Assembly: GCA_001803165.1 (NCBI GenBank)
Contig: MHAZ01000006.1
Location: 435,428-499,427 of the forward strand
DNA from: Stygiobacter sp. RIFOXYC2_FULL_38_25
GTDB lineage: Bacteria > Bacteroidota > Ignavibacteria > Ignavibacteriales > Melioribacteraceae
Direction of reading: 5' to 3'
DNA: 64,000 nucleotides
The notes under the pieces were generated by a model, which saw only the letters and a list, made by a program, of their open reading frames with translations, had not been told where the DNA came from and ran no database searches. Of the stretch, positions 48,054 through 56,830 are shown in pieces. Numbering within the stretch: the stretch's first letter is position 1; every line of letters begins with the position of its first letter. The translations under genes were made by a program, and so were the position numbers.

Positions 48054-51000
48054 TTATGATTTATTAGGAAGTTCGTTAATTATTTCAAGTATTAGTTTCT
48101 GAATTTGATCTTGCGAGAATGGTTTTGAAAGATAGTGTGTAAACCCGATGTTAAGAAATTCTGTTCTATCGTCGGACATAGCGTACGCGGTAATGGCTAC
48201 AATAGGCGTATTTGCATAAATATTATTCTCCCGAATTGCATTAGCGGCTTCTACGCCACTTTTTCCCCTTCTGAGATTAATATCCATTAGGATGATATCG
48301 TAGTGACCGGTATTCGTTAAGCTAATTGCGTCCTCTGCATTATTAACTTCCGTTATATCACCAATTCTTTTTAACATTTGCGAAATGGCAAAGGAATTGA
48401 TTTCATCATCTTCCACTAAGAGTATTTTTACTTTTTCTATTTCCGGTTCCGGTAATTTTGACTCAGAAGTGATACGCATTGCACTGTCAATTGGTAATTC
48501 ACTCTCCAAAACTTGATTAACAGGAATAGTAACGATGAAATTGGATCCAACTTCAAGCTTGCTTTCAACTTTAATATCGCCTTTCAATGCACTTACATAT
48601 TTTTTAACTATAGTTAATCCTAAACCTGTTCCTTCAAAATTTCGTCCTCTGCCTTCGCTTACCTGGCGGAACTCTTCGAAGATGATTTTTATCTTGTCTT
48701 CAGGAATTCCAATTCCGGTATCCTTAATGGAAATTATTATTTCCTTATCGGTTCTATCAGCAGTAACAACGATGCTTCCGTTAAATGTAAATCTGATAGC
48801 ATTATTCAACAGGTTATCAAGTATTTCTTTTACCATAGTTACATCGGTAATTGTAGAGAAATCCCTACACTTAAAATCTACCCGAATATATAATCCGTTT
48901 CTGTTGGCAAGTGCTTCAAATAGCTTTACTTCTTCTCTTATAATTTCAAGTATGGAAGCACGGGACAAATTTACTACTACTTTTTCCGCTTCTATCTTTG
49001 AATAGTTTAACAAAGTGTTCAAAGTATTTAAGAGTCGGTTGCTGCTTTTATTGATCAAAGCTACAAATTCTTGATTGTCCCCTTCGAGCTCATTGTATAA
49101 CAGCTCTGTTAGCCCAAGCATCCCTACCAACGGTGTTCTAAGTTCGTGACTCATATTCGAAAGGAAATTCGATTTTAGCCTATACATTTCCTCAGCTTTT
49201 TCCTTGGCCAGAAGCAGTTGTATTTCAAATTTCTTTCTCTCCGTAATATCTTCCTGAACAGCCAACAAATGCAGAGTTTTTCCTTCATTATCTTTTACCG
49301 GAGAGATTAATGTAGTTTCCCAATAAGCCGAACCATCCTTCTTCTTATTTAGATAATCTCCGCGCCATTCTTTACCCTCGCGCAGGTTTTTCCATATTTC
49401 TTCAGAATTAATTTCCGATTGCTTCTGCTGATTTAAAATTCTTAACGATTTCTTGATTATCTCATCTTTATCATAGCCGGATATTTCACAAAAGCCGGCA
49501 TTAACATATTCAATCATTCCGTTTACATCTGTTATAACAACAGATACCGGACTTTGCTCTACAGCCAGGCGGAGAGTATTCAGCTGGTCTTCAATATTTT
49601 TCCTCTTAGAGATATCACGCGCCGATACTAAAAGCCTTTTTTCTCCGGCTATTACTACCGGACTCATACTAATTTCCACCCAGAAAAGCTCCCCGCTTTT
49701 TTTCTTGGCTAACCATTCGAATCGTTGCGGTCCTTCATCTCTGGCTTTAAAAATCCATTGCAAAGCTTCTTTATTACTGTAAGGATAATTACCCTCACTC
49801 AAAAAATTCATGTCCGCTTGAATTGCCTCTTCTCTGGTAACACCAAACATTTTTTCCATAGTCTCATTAACATCCAATATCGCTCCGGTGTTAAGATCAT
49901 GAATAAACATGGCATCGTTAACAGAGTTATAAATTGTACGGAACCGCTCTTCGCTTTGACGCAACGCATTTTCCGCACTTTTACTTTCAGTGATATTTTG
50001 AACTGCGCCATATATACCGGCAAGTTTATTTTTTTGATCATCCCAAATTGGACGGGCAAAAACTCTAACCCAAAGAATTTTCCCGGATTTAGTTACGGTC
50101 CTAACTTCCGAAATTGCCGGTTGGTTTTTCTGCAGTAATTCAAATGCCCGTACATCTTTCTCTCTATCTTCCGGGTGTACTAACGATTTCCAACCCCCTA
50201 TTGCTCTATATTCTTCGAAAGAATATTCCGTCATAGAAGAAAAAGCACCGCTTATCCAATCATGATTCTGAGCACCATTTTTATCTAAACTTGTTGTGAA
50301 CATATAATCCGAAGCCACTTCGGAAATTAATCTATGCCGCTCCTCACTGTTCTTTAGTTCTTCTTCTGCTTTCTTTCTTGCTTCAGATTCCTTAAGAATT
50401 GCCCTTGCTTTAAATACGTAGCCAGAGAGAAAAACACCACCAATAAAAAGAACCACGAAGATTAGAAGCAGCTTAATGGAAAAGTAAAAGAGTGGCGCGC
50501 CTAATTCCGCTTCCGATGAAGCAATCGCAAGAGACCAAAAGGTATTCATGATCTTAACAGGTAGGAAATAAACTACCGCGCTGACATTGCTCTCTTTATC
50601 GTCTTTAAATATAAAAGTTGATGTCCCCTCTTTACCGCTCATCATTATTTGTGCTAAACGTTTTATATCAACAGAAGATTCTGCTGTTTCAAATGCAGAC
50701 TTGCCGACGTGATTTCGATTCTCACAGTAGAGCTCAATGCCATCGGCACTTAAGAGCCATGCGCGGACAGATGAACCAATCTTTATTTCATCAAGAATTT
50801 CTTTTGTTATCCTTTCAAAATTCAATAGGAACGCAATGCTACCCTCATATTTTCCATTCTTAAAAATTGGATAGTGAATTACAATTGCCTGGAAGCCTTG
50901 AACAGCCATGAAAACATCGCTAACTACGGGCTGATGCTCTGAAAGGATTTTTACCATGTGCTTCTGCTTGGATATATCCGCCCCAATTGATTTAGCATAA

Positions 51001-51332
51001 TACGGCACAGTATAAATTATTCTACCGTTTGCGTCTGTTCTGGTAATACCGGCAATTTCATCTTTCAGAACACGAAATAACCTTTCAAGTTCATTCCTCC
51101 CGTCATCATTCATTTCAGTAACGCTTCTATCTTTAGAAAGATAGAGCAATACACTATTCCACTTATCTATTAATTCATTAAAGCTTCTTGCAGCTTGCTT
51201 GGCGTGTATTTTCTGATGATTAATTATCTCGTTAATCTTGCGGTCGCGTTCGGTTTCATAAAAATAAATAAATAAGTACGCACATAATGCAAACATTAAA
51301 ATGATGCTGGCTATCCAACCGCGATTTTTCAT
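48054..51332 (-). CDS. Hybrid sensor histidine kinase (Cache, three PAS, HisKA, HATPase, REC)
   Basis: A 1092-aa membrane kinase. Two membrane helices (residues ~5-25 and ~285-305) enclose a Cache-like periplasmic sensor. Three PAS domains follow (about 325-455, 460-580, 585-705), each with PAC-type ends (GIYGAVQNITESK, RLLVSARDISKRK, LLAVQEDITERKK). HisKA has the phosphorylated His in SNMSHELRTPL, and the HATPase shows DNLLNNAIRF, DTGIGIPEDK and GTGLGLTIVKKYV. A receiver domain (ILLVEDDEINS, Asp in IILMDINLRRG, Lys in YLSKPFS) ends the protein. No separate response regulator or DNA-binding partner is next to it, so it probably signals through a phosphorelay to a distant protein. The stimulus is unknown. 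Confidence 0.95.
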   Translation of the reverse strand: MKNRGWIASIILMFALCAYLFIYFYETERDRKINEIINHQKIHAKQAARSFNELIDKWNSVLLYLSKDRSVTEMNDDGRNELERLFRVLKDEIAGITRTDANGRIIYTVPYYAKSIGADISKQKHMVKILSEHQPVVSDVFMAVQGFQAIVIHYPIFKNGKYEGSIAFLLNFERITKEILDEIKIGSSVRAWLLSADGIELYCENRNHVGKSAFETAESSVDIKRLAQIMMSGKEGTSTFIFKDDKESNVSAVVYFLPVKIMNTFWSLAIASSEAELGAPLFYFSIKLLLIFVVLFIGGVFLSGYVFKARAILKESEARKKAEEELKNSEERHRLISEVASDYMFTTSLDKNGAQNHDWISGAFSSMTEYSFEEYRAIGGWKSLVHPEDREKDVRAFELLQKNQPAISEVRTVTKSGKILWVRVFARPIWDDQKNKLAGIYGAVQNITESKSAENALRQSEERFRTIYNSVNDAMFIHDLNTGAILDVNETMEKMFGVTREEAIQADMNFLSEGNYPYSNKEALQWIFKARDEGPQRFEWLAKKKSGELFWVEISMSPVVIAGEKRLLVSARDISKRKNIEDQLNTLRLAVEQSPVSVVITDVNGMIEYVNAGFCEISGYDKDEIIKKSLRILNQQKQSEINSEEIWKNLREGKEWRGDYLNKKKDGSAYWETTLISPVKDNEGKTLHLLAVQEDITERKKFEIQLLLAKEKAEEMYRLKSNFLSNMSHELRTPLVGMLGLTELLYNELEGDNQEFVALINKSSNRLLNTLNTLLNYSKIEAEKVVVNLSRASILEIIREEVKLFEALANRNGLYIRVDFKCRDFSTITDVTMVKEILDNLLNNAIRFTFNGSIVVTADRTDKEIIISIKDTGIGIPEDKIKIIFEEFRQVSEGRGRNFEGTGLGLTIVKKYVSALKGDIKVESKLEVGSNFIVTIPVNQVLESELPIDSAMRITSESKLPEPEIEKVKILLVEDDEINSFAISQMLKRIGDITEVNNAEDAISLTNTGHYDIILMDINLRRGKSGVEAANAIRENNIYANTPIVAITAYAMSDDRTEFLNIGFTHYLSKPFSQDQIQKLILEIINELPNKS

Positions 51333-51573
51333 ACTTTATTGCGTCTTTGTTATAGTGCGTTAATGTTTTTCAAATAATGCTAAATTTGTTTTGAGGAAGT
51401 TAATATATTCTTACAAACTTCTAAAACACTTTATAGCAGTATTTATTAGGTTTAATTTATTCTCAAACATAGAGCAAATATAACATTTGAAATCGGATTG
51501 GGTAAAGCTAACCAATCCAAATCCGTTGAGATGCTGAAAAACAGAACGAGAAAATTAAAGTGAGGAATAGTTT

Positions 51574-51924
51574 ATGGTTGATCAAAACATACCGTTTCAA
51601 GTAATTGATTGGGATACTATTTCCAAAACCGAACACAAAGGTGAAACCGGAATTGCATTCTGGCAAACACTTCAACTGCCCGGCTTGAGAATTAGATTAG
51701 TGGAATATTCAGCCGGATACTTGGCAGATCACTGGTGCAAGAAAGGACACATTGTTCATTGCCTAGAAGGTGAAGTAATAACAGAACAAGAATCCGGTGA
51801 GAAATCTTTGCTCAAAGAGGGAACGACATACGTAGTTTCCGATGAGCTAAGTTCTCACCGTTCAGCCTGTGAGAACGGTGTAAGACTATTAATTATTGAT
51901 GGTGATTTTCTCAAGTTGAAGTGA
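51574..51924 (+). CDS. Small cupin-fold protein, DHCW-motif type
   Basis: A 116-aa soluble protein with a single cupin barrel. The block ADHWCKKGHIVHCLEGEV carries His and Cys residues in the metal-binding strand and matches the so-called DHCW-motif cupin group; LKEGTTYVVSDELSSHRS is the second motif. GAGGAATAG lies upstream of the ATG. It is a lone plus-strand gene divergent from the histidine kinase and convergent with the NYN gene. The family has no assigned reaction that I know. Confidence 0.8.
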   Translation: MVDQNIPFQVIDWDTISKTEHKGETGIAFWQTLQLPGLRIRLVEYSAGYLADHWCKKGHIVHCLEGEVITEQESGEKSLLKEGTTYVVSDELSSHRSACENGVRLLIIDGDFLKLK

Positions 51925-51948
51925 ATTGATTAATCTAAGAACTTGTAT

Positions 51949-52572
51949 TTACCAAGTATTCGGTTTAGTAAAGTTTGTGTTTGGTATTTGATTAGGCAAC
52001 TGAGATATTTTCAAGATGCCTGTTCTAATTCGTTTAATAAAATCCGCATGCTTCATAAGTTCTTTGGAAGGATGACCTTCGCCAGGCATAATTAATCCAA
52101 CTTTCTTTGTTGGGTGATAAAGTTTTACAATCCTCATAGATTCAGCTAAATCACTATCATTTGAAACAACAACAGCGCAATCATAATTGTTTAGCCATGC
52201 ATCGTTAACAACGTGAACAGCCATATTAACATCCGAACCTTTTTCCTCTGTCTTAATGATTTTTACCTTACTTGCAGTCGGGGTTGGTTCCGCTAAAGGT
52301 GCAAAAACTTCATGAGACAAAAAGTGCCCTAAATAAATATTCAACTCCGGAATGAATGATTTAAGTGCGCGTAAATAAGTTTGTTGATTCAACGGTTTCT
52401 TAGGGTTGCCCTTACCGGAAACAAGAGCAGTAAAGTATTTAATCTCTATAATCACATGTTCTTTTGAAAGTAGTTTGCCAAAGAGAGACTTGAAATCCAA
52501 CCATTTATATGGAGTGTTCTTAACGGCTCTATAATAAAAGTTAAAGCCGTCTATATAAATGATTGTCCGCAT
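51949..52572 (-). CDS. NYN-domain (PIN-like) putative RNA nuclease
   Basis: A 207-aa protein with a NYN/PIN-like nuclease domain. Acidic active-site candidates are Asp8 in IYIDGFNFYYR, the Asp in KGSDVNMAVHVV and the pair in VVVSNDSDLAESM, followed by VGLIMPGEG. No membrane segment or fused domain is present; the C-terminal ~30 residues (LPNQIPNTNFTKPNTW) look disordered. It is preceded by AGGTGGG and, 18 nt upstream of the ATG, by a terminator-like hairpin, so its expression may be controlled by attenuation. NYN proteins often cleave RNA in processing or defence; the target here is unknown. Confidence 0.87.
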   Translation of the reverse strand: MRTIIYIDGFNFYYRAVKNTPYKWLDFKSLFGKLLSKEHVIIEIKYFTALVSGKGNPKKPLNQQTYLRALKSFIPELNIYLGHFLSHEVFAPLAEPTPTASKVKIIKTEEKGSDVNMAVHVVNDAWLNNYDCAVVVSNDSDLAESMRIVKLYHPTKKVGLIMPGEGHPSKELMKHADFIKRIRTGILKISQLPNQIPNTNFTKPNTW

Positions 52573-52590
52573 TATCCCACCTAAATCTTT

Positions 52591-52655
52591 AAAAAAGCAA
52601 GAGCCACCGAAGTGACTCTGCGCCCATGGTCGAAACCGTAGGGGTGGTTAAAAAC
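52591..52655 (-). promoter_or_regulatory. Attenuator-like structured leader of the NYN gene
   Basis: On the minus strand AGAGTCAC (52612-52619), a TTCG tetraloop and GTGGCTCT (52600-52607) form a stem, followed by TTGCTTTTTT: an intrinsic terminator. It ends 18 nt before the NYN ATG, so no promoter fits between. A second stem with a TTCG loop precedes it (CC-TA-GGT with ACC-TGGG, about 52621-52645). An upstream CCACC could pair with GGTGG of the terminator stem and act as antiterminator. It could instead be the terminator of the 52717-54150 gene. Confidence 0.6.
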
Positions 52656-52716
52656 CTATCTAAAAATAGAGTTTCCTATATTCATTTTCAATGAAATTCT
52701 CTTGAAGCCAAATAAT

Positions 52717-54150
52717 CTATTTTATTTCCTTTATAAAAATGTTTCTGAAGCAAACTTTTGCGTCGCTATCGTGGTTTTGTAAACCAAAATAACCTTCTTT
52801 TGCAAAGTCTTTAATTTTTCCACGCGGCTCTGCTTTCCAGTTAACAATCTCTTTACCATTTAGAACTACTGTTATAATATCGCCAATGAAAGAAATTCTG
52901 TAGTGATTCCACTCGCCGGTTGGCTTAAATGCTTTTTCTCTCGCGGGCTCGGCATCGTAAACCGCGCCGGTTTGATGTTTCGGATCGGAAGCGTCATCAA
53001 TCTGAATTTCGAATGAGTGATAGATATAATCATCGCTCGTTACAAATTCCGGTACGCGCAAGAAAACACCGGAATTAGTTTTCGGCGCTAAACATTTGAA
53101 CTCAAGATCGAGAACGAAATTGCCATACTTTTTCTGACTGAACCACGACAAACCCATTCCTCCGCTCGAAGTTAAGATTCCGGTTTTGGGATCTAATTCA
53201 AAGTAACCGGGACCATAATGATTCCAGCCATGTTTTTCATATCTGCCCCAATTGTAGCTTAACAATTCTTGGAACCCTTTGTAGTAAGTAATTCCGGCTA
53301 TGTATTCCAATCCTTTTTTGATTGATGGAGATGGATTATCAACTTCTTTTTGGTCTTCATGTTCAATAACCAAGTAGCCACGAAAATTTTGCAATGTAAG
53401 TTCTGCAAGTATATCGTGAATGTTAGCTTTGCCGCTTCCGAAAGGAACATCGTAAGCATCTTTGTTGCCGAATTCATTTAGGTCTTTCAAGTGAAGTTCA
53501 ATCATTCTGCCGGAAAGCATTTTAAGCGCGTCAATTGGATTTACGGAAGTTCTCAGCCAATGTCCGGTATCGCCGCAAGAGCCAATGCGCGCATCCAATC
53601 CTTTAATATGATCAACCACAACTTGCGGTCTTGCATACTTTGATGGTTCCGGATGATTATGAATTGCTACATTGATTCCATACTGTTTTACAAATTTCTC
53701 GAGCAGAGAGAAATCATCGGTAGCTGGTTCTGTAACTATTGTTTGAATTCCCATTGTCTTAGCGAACTCAAAAACTTTCTTCGTTGCGGCTTCTGTATTT
53801 TCAAAACCAACAACTCCAAAGTTCACAAGCTTGATTCCAGCTTCATCTAATTTCTTTTTAACAAGAGTAATGTTTGCATCGCTCATATCATAATTGAAAA
53901 TTGCATTTGGATCATCGCCGCCAAGTTTTTGTCCCGGGTAAGCTTCCAAATATTTAACGCCAAGTTCTTTTACTTTTTGAAGGGTTTCAACAAAAGTAAA
54001 TTTTCTAAACGTCCAGCATTGAACTGCAACTTTGAACTCACGGATATTAACATTCTTGTAATCAACTTCTTCTTTCATCTGCTGTGCATTAATATTACTT
54101 GCCATAACTAGAACCAGAATCACTGCCAGTATTTTTTTCAAGTTCAACAT
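52717..54150 (-). CDS. Exported sugar isomerase/epimerase (TIM barrel) fused to a DUF1080 domain
   Basis: This 477-aa protein has a Sec signal (residues 1-22, ending SNINAQ). Residues ~28-290 form an AP-endonuclease-2-type TIM barrel of sugar phosphate isomerases/epimerases with metal-site motifs EAYPGQK, VAIHNHPEPS, GSCGDTGHWLR, ELHLKDL and VIEHEDQ. Residues ~295-477 are a DUF1080 beta-sandwich (GYFELDPKTGILTSSGG, LDLEFKCLAPKTNSGVFLRV, WNHYRISFIGD). The fusion joins two activities of the 3-keto-glycoside route on one exported chain, in keeping with the Gfo/Idh gene that follows on the upstream side. The barrel may rearrange or hydrate a 3-keto sugar; which reaction is not known. Confidence 0.88.
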   Translation of the reverse strand: MLNLKKILAVILVLVMASNINAQQMKEEVDYKNVNIREFKVAVQCWTFRKFTFVETLQKVKELGVKYLEAYPGQKLGGDDPNAIFNYDMSDANITLVKKKLDEAGIKLVNFGVVGFENTEAATKKVFEFAKTMGIQTIVTEPATDDFSLLEKFVKQYGINVAIHNHPEPSKYARPQVVVDHIKGLDARIGSCGDTGHWLRTSVNPIDALKMLSGRMIELHLKDLNEFGNKDAYDVPFGSGKANIHDILAELTLQNFRGYLVIEHEDQKEVDNPSPSIKKGLEYIAGITYYKGFQELLSYNWGRYEKHGWNHYGPGYFELDPKTGILTSSGGMGLSWFSQKKYGNFVLDLEFKCLAPKTNSGVFLRVPEFVTSDDYIYHSFEIQIDDASDPKHQTGAVYDAEPAREKAFKPTGEWNHYRISFIGDIITVVLNGKEIVNWKAEPRGKIKDFAKEGYFGLQNHDSDAKVCFRNIFIKEIK

Positions 54151-54183
54151 GTATACCTCTTTTTTTATTATTCAAAACTAGTT

Positions 54184-54340
54184 GGGCTGAAGCCCTAAAA
54201 ACAAACGCTTGTAATAACCCACGCTTACCCGCTTCGACTCAGTCTTCTGCGAGGCGAGAGCGTGGTTAACAAAAATTTTAATCGCTAACTCCCTTACCGA
54301 ATTGAAAATGCCCTTCCCTTTGGGAAGGGTTGGGATGGGC
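54184..54340. repeat. Cluster of three palindromic elements
   Basis: Three different hairpins lie side by side between two sugar genes. GGGCT-GA-AGCCC is at 54184-54195. A longer imperfect pair with AACCCACGCT on the left and AGCGTGGTT on the right spans about 54218-54269. CCCTTCCC, TTT, GGGAAGGG is at 54311-54329, inside a larger GCCC/GGGC pair followed by T's on the plus strand. The last may end transcription, but the block as a whole looks like nested REP-type repeats. No protein is encoded. Confidence 0.7.
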
Positions 54341-54343
54341 TTT

Positions 54344-55594
54344 TTATTTTTTTCCACGAGGATTCCACTCACCTTTTGCGACCTTCGGAACAAAGGTATC
54401 AAGATTTGGCGGAGGGAAAACTATTGTCTTTTCTTGCTCTGCGCTCATATATCCAGTCATTAACAATTCCGTAACGTTTAATCCGTCTTCAAAATTTTCC
54501 ATCGGGCGCTTTCCTTCGATGAACGAGCGAACCATGTGACGGTTTTCAACATCGTAACCGTAAGTATTTTCTTCGTTGCCTACTACAGGCATCAACCCAA
54601 TTTCAGCATTCTGCTTTTCTACCAAATCTTCTCCAACTTTTCCGCGAACATCACGACTGAAGAAAACTTTGAGATCGGTATCAAGAGTGTTAATCTGCAT
54701 TGAATATTCCGGTCCGAGTAATTCCATACTTAAACGTAAACCCGCACCAACGTAGCACCAGGATGTTGATGTCTCGACAATTAATTTTTCACCGGCATCA
54801 TCTACATATTCAACAACAGAGCGCGCGTAATCTTCTGCGGGACGGTTGGTATAATCCAGCTTACCGGCAGAATTATTTTTCAGAATATCCGCGTAGTGAG
54901 GTCTTTGCCATTTCAAGTTTTCTGCGTGTGCAGTTACTTTAACCGGAGTTAATGATGTTCTTGGTTTAGTAGGATCAGTCAATAGAAATCTCGCAACTTC
55001 AACGGAGTGGCACATCATATCATTCATTACGCCGCCCCCTTGAAGTGTTCCTTCCCAAAACCAAGGTGAATGCGGTCCGCCATGTTCTTCTGCAGCGCGG
55101 GCAAGATAAGGTCTGCCGGCAGAATAAGCGCCACGCTTCCAAATAACATCTTTGCCGCGTTGAACAGTCGGCTCAAACAATTGATTTTCAAGATAGCCGT
55201 CCAACAGTCCGGCACGTTTTACAAGCTCAACCATTTTCTTTGCTTCGGCAACGTTTCTTCCGAGAGGTTTTTCGCAAGCAACACCTTTTAGTTTTCCTTT
55301 GCCCGATTCAACAGCGTTTACAATTTCTTCCATCACTTCAATACGGGTAAAGTTTGGAGAGCAAATCCAAATTGCATCAATGTTAGGATCGGCAACCATT
55401 TCTGTAACCGAGCTAAATATTTTCGGCTCTCCAACATGCAGCACTCTTGCAAGCGAAGCCGCTTCTTGTGCTCTTTCAGTATTCCTATCAAAGATTCCAT
55501 TAATGTCGGCGTCGCGAACAGAAACCCAAGAGCGAATATGAAACTGCGCATTGAATCCGGCGCCAATCATTCCAACGCCAATTTTTTCTGCCAT
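54344..55594 (-). CDS. Gfo/Idh/MocA-family oxidoreductase, cytoplasmic
   Basis: A 416-aa enzyme without a Tat signal, so unlike the other Gfo/Idh proteins of the window it should stay in the cytoplasm. It starts directly with the Rossmann block IGVGMIGAGFNAQFHIRSW, carries CEKPLGRNVAEAKKM, and has AAEEHGGPHSPWFWEG and GGGVMNDMMCHSVEVARF in the substrate domain. AGGAGG precedes the ATG. Its first ~15 codons and ribosome binding site are repeated at 56639-56694, where a second copy of the gene has been lost. It probably oxidises or reduces an imported sugar intermediate; substrate unknown. Confidence 0.9.
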   Translation of the reverse strand: MAEKIGVGMIGAGFNAQFHIRSWVSVRDADINGIFDRNTERAQEAASLARVLHVGEPKIFSSVTEMVADPNIDAIWICSPNFTRIEVMEEIVNAVESGKGKLKGVACEKPLGRNVAEAKKMVELVKRAGLLDGYLENQLFEPTVQRGKDVIWKRGAYSAGRPYLARAAEEHGGPHSPWFWEGTLQGGGVMNDMMCHSVEVARFLLTDPTKPRTSLTPVKVTAHAENLKWQRPHYADILKNNSAGKLDYTNRPAEDYARSVVEYVDDAGEKLIVETSTSWCYVGAGLRLSMELLGPEYSMQINTLDTDLKVFFSRDVRGKVGEDLVEKQNAEIGLMPVVGNEENTYGYDVENRHMVRSFIEGKRPMENFEDGLNVTELLMTGYMSAEQEKTIVFPPPNLDTFVPKVAKGEWNPRGKK

Positions 55595-55605
55595 TAAAAC
55601 CTCCT
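55550..55605. repeat. Direct repeat, copy 1: 5' end of the Gfo/Idh gene
   Basis: This segment covers the ribosome binding site and first 15 codons of the 54344-55594 gene. It matches 56639-56694 at 51 of 56 positions, with changes that read as paralogue divergence. Confidence 0.85.
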
Positions 55606-55637
55606 TGAAAATTTTAGTATAAGTATTAATGCTGATA

Positions 55638-56639
55638 TTATTTTTTACGTTCTGTTAATTTTTTAACCGCTTTATCAAAATCACTCGATGGATTTTCGAG
55701 TTCTTTCTGCTTCTGAATTTCTTGATACTTTACTAATTCCTTAAGCGCGATTTCCTCACCAATCTTTTTCTGAATGCGTCCGGCATCCATAAGAACGGTG
55801 CGTTCATTTATTGTAAGAAAATCATGAAGTTTATTTATCCAGTCTTGCATAGTCATTGATTTACGCTGCATTGCTTGCAACTCTGCAAACGACAAATATT
55901 GATCTACAATTAGGTTAAGCTGTTTTATTTCTTCTTCCGATAGATAATTCTTAGCGATAGTTACATCTGTCTTTTTAATTTTAGAACCCTTCCATGAAGT
56001 TAAACCCATGTAAGGTTTTTTAGAATCCGCTCTTTCTGCTATCAATTCCGATGCAGTATGACCATGAATTGCATAATGAAATTTATTTTGAACAGTAGCA
56101 AAGAATTCTTGTGTGGCTTTAGCCTCGGGATTGTAATCAACACTTGTTGCATAAATATCGGTAACCTTACGGTAGAAAATCTTTTCGGAAGTGCGAATAT
56201 CACGGACACGTTCCAATAGCTCATCAAAATAATCGTTGCGGGCTTGCTTAAGTCGTTCATCATCAAGAACAAAACCTTTGACGAGATATTCTTTAATCCG
56301 TTGAGTTGCCCAAATGCGGAATTGAGTTCCGCGATTGGATTTTACACGGTAGCCGACTGAGATAATAACATCAAGATTATAATGCTCTATAGAGCGGGAA
56401 ACATCCCTTTTCCCTTCAATTTGAACTGTCAAGTAATCCTTGACAGATGCCTCACGATTTAATTCGCCTTCTTCAAAAAGGTTGTTAATGTGAAGACTGA
56501 TATTCTGTTTTGTGGTTTGGAAAAGTGCAGCCATTTGAACTTGATTGAGCCAAACGGTTTCTTTTTCCAATCGGACATCAATCTTGGTTGTTCCGTCTTC
56601 TGCCCGATAAAAAATTATTTCGGAATTAGATTCCAACAT
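55638..56639 (-). CDS. rhuM: RhuM-family protein
   Basis: A 333-aa protein of the RhuM (virulence RhuM) family. The N-terminal half has ETVWLNQVQMAALFQTTKQNISLHINN (a winged-helix-like part), then EGKRDVSRSIEHYNLDVIISVGYRVKS and RGTQFRIWATQRIKEYLVKGF. The C-terminal half has FYRKVTDIYATSVDYNPEA, FATVQNKFHYAIHGHTASELI and LPKxY-like DKxY features in YLSEEEIKQLNLIVDQYL. The family recurs in genomic islands and next to restriction systems; its molecular role is unknown. I placed the start at the ATG at 56637-56639. It lacks its own ribosome binding site and overlaps a short leader ORF made from the start of a lost Gfo/Idh gene, so it is probably translated by coupling. Confidence 0.9.
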   Translation of the reverse strand: MLESNSEIIFYRAEDGTTKIDVRLEKETVWLNQVQMAALFQTTKQNISLHINNLFEEGELNREASVKDYLTVQIEGKRDVSRSIEHYNLDVIISVGYRVKSNRGTQFRIWATQRIKEYLVKGFVLDDERLKQARNDYFDELLERVRDIRTSEKIFYRKVTDIYATSVDYNPEAKATQEFFATVQNKFHYAIHGHTASELIAERADSKKPYMGLTSWKGSKIKKTDVTIAKNYLSEEEIKQLNLIVDQYLSFAELQAMQRKSMTMQDWINKLHDFLTINERTVLMDAGRIQKKIGEEIALKELVKYQEIQKQKELENPSSDFDKAVKKLTERKK

Positions 56640-56682
56640 TGAAACCGGTTCCAATCATTCCTACGCCAATTCTTTCTGCCAT
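56626..56682 (-). pseudogene. Remnant 5' end of a second Gfo/Idh gene, now a leader ORF for RhuM
   Basis: After a GGAGG ribosome binding site the frame reads MAERIGVGMIGTGFNVGI and stops at TAA (56626-56628), 18 codons long. The first 15 residues match the start of the 54344-55594 oxidoreductase except for Lys4/Arg and Ala12/Thr. The remaining gene is missing and RhuM begins inside the last codons (ATG at 56637-56639). The 56-nt match covers 56639-56694. Confidence 0.85.
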
Positions 56683-56830
56683 TAAAACCTCCTCTATAAT
56701 TTTATGAGTAGTTTATAAACTTATGATTTCCCTTAAGGTCAAAACCAACAAAAATAAACTTACCCTAAAGAACTAAACCGCTGCTGTCGTTTTGAAGTAG
56801 CAATCGGCTGAGATGCTGGTGGTGTTGTAA

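Noticed and set aside
54178-54402. A 74-codon minus-strand frame over the repeat cluster
   Set aside because: Its sequence (PIPTLPKGKG and similar) is the translation of palindromic repeats and it overlaps the Gfo/Idh 3' end in another frame.
55550-56694. The direct repeats around RhuM as a simple target-site duplication
   Set aside because: At 56 nt with five mismatches, including coding changes, they look like paralogous gene starts rather than a fresh duplication made by insertion.
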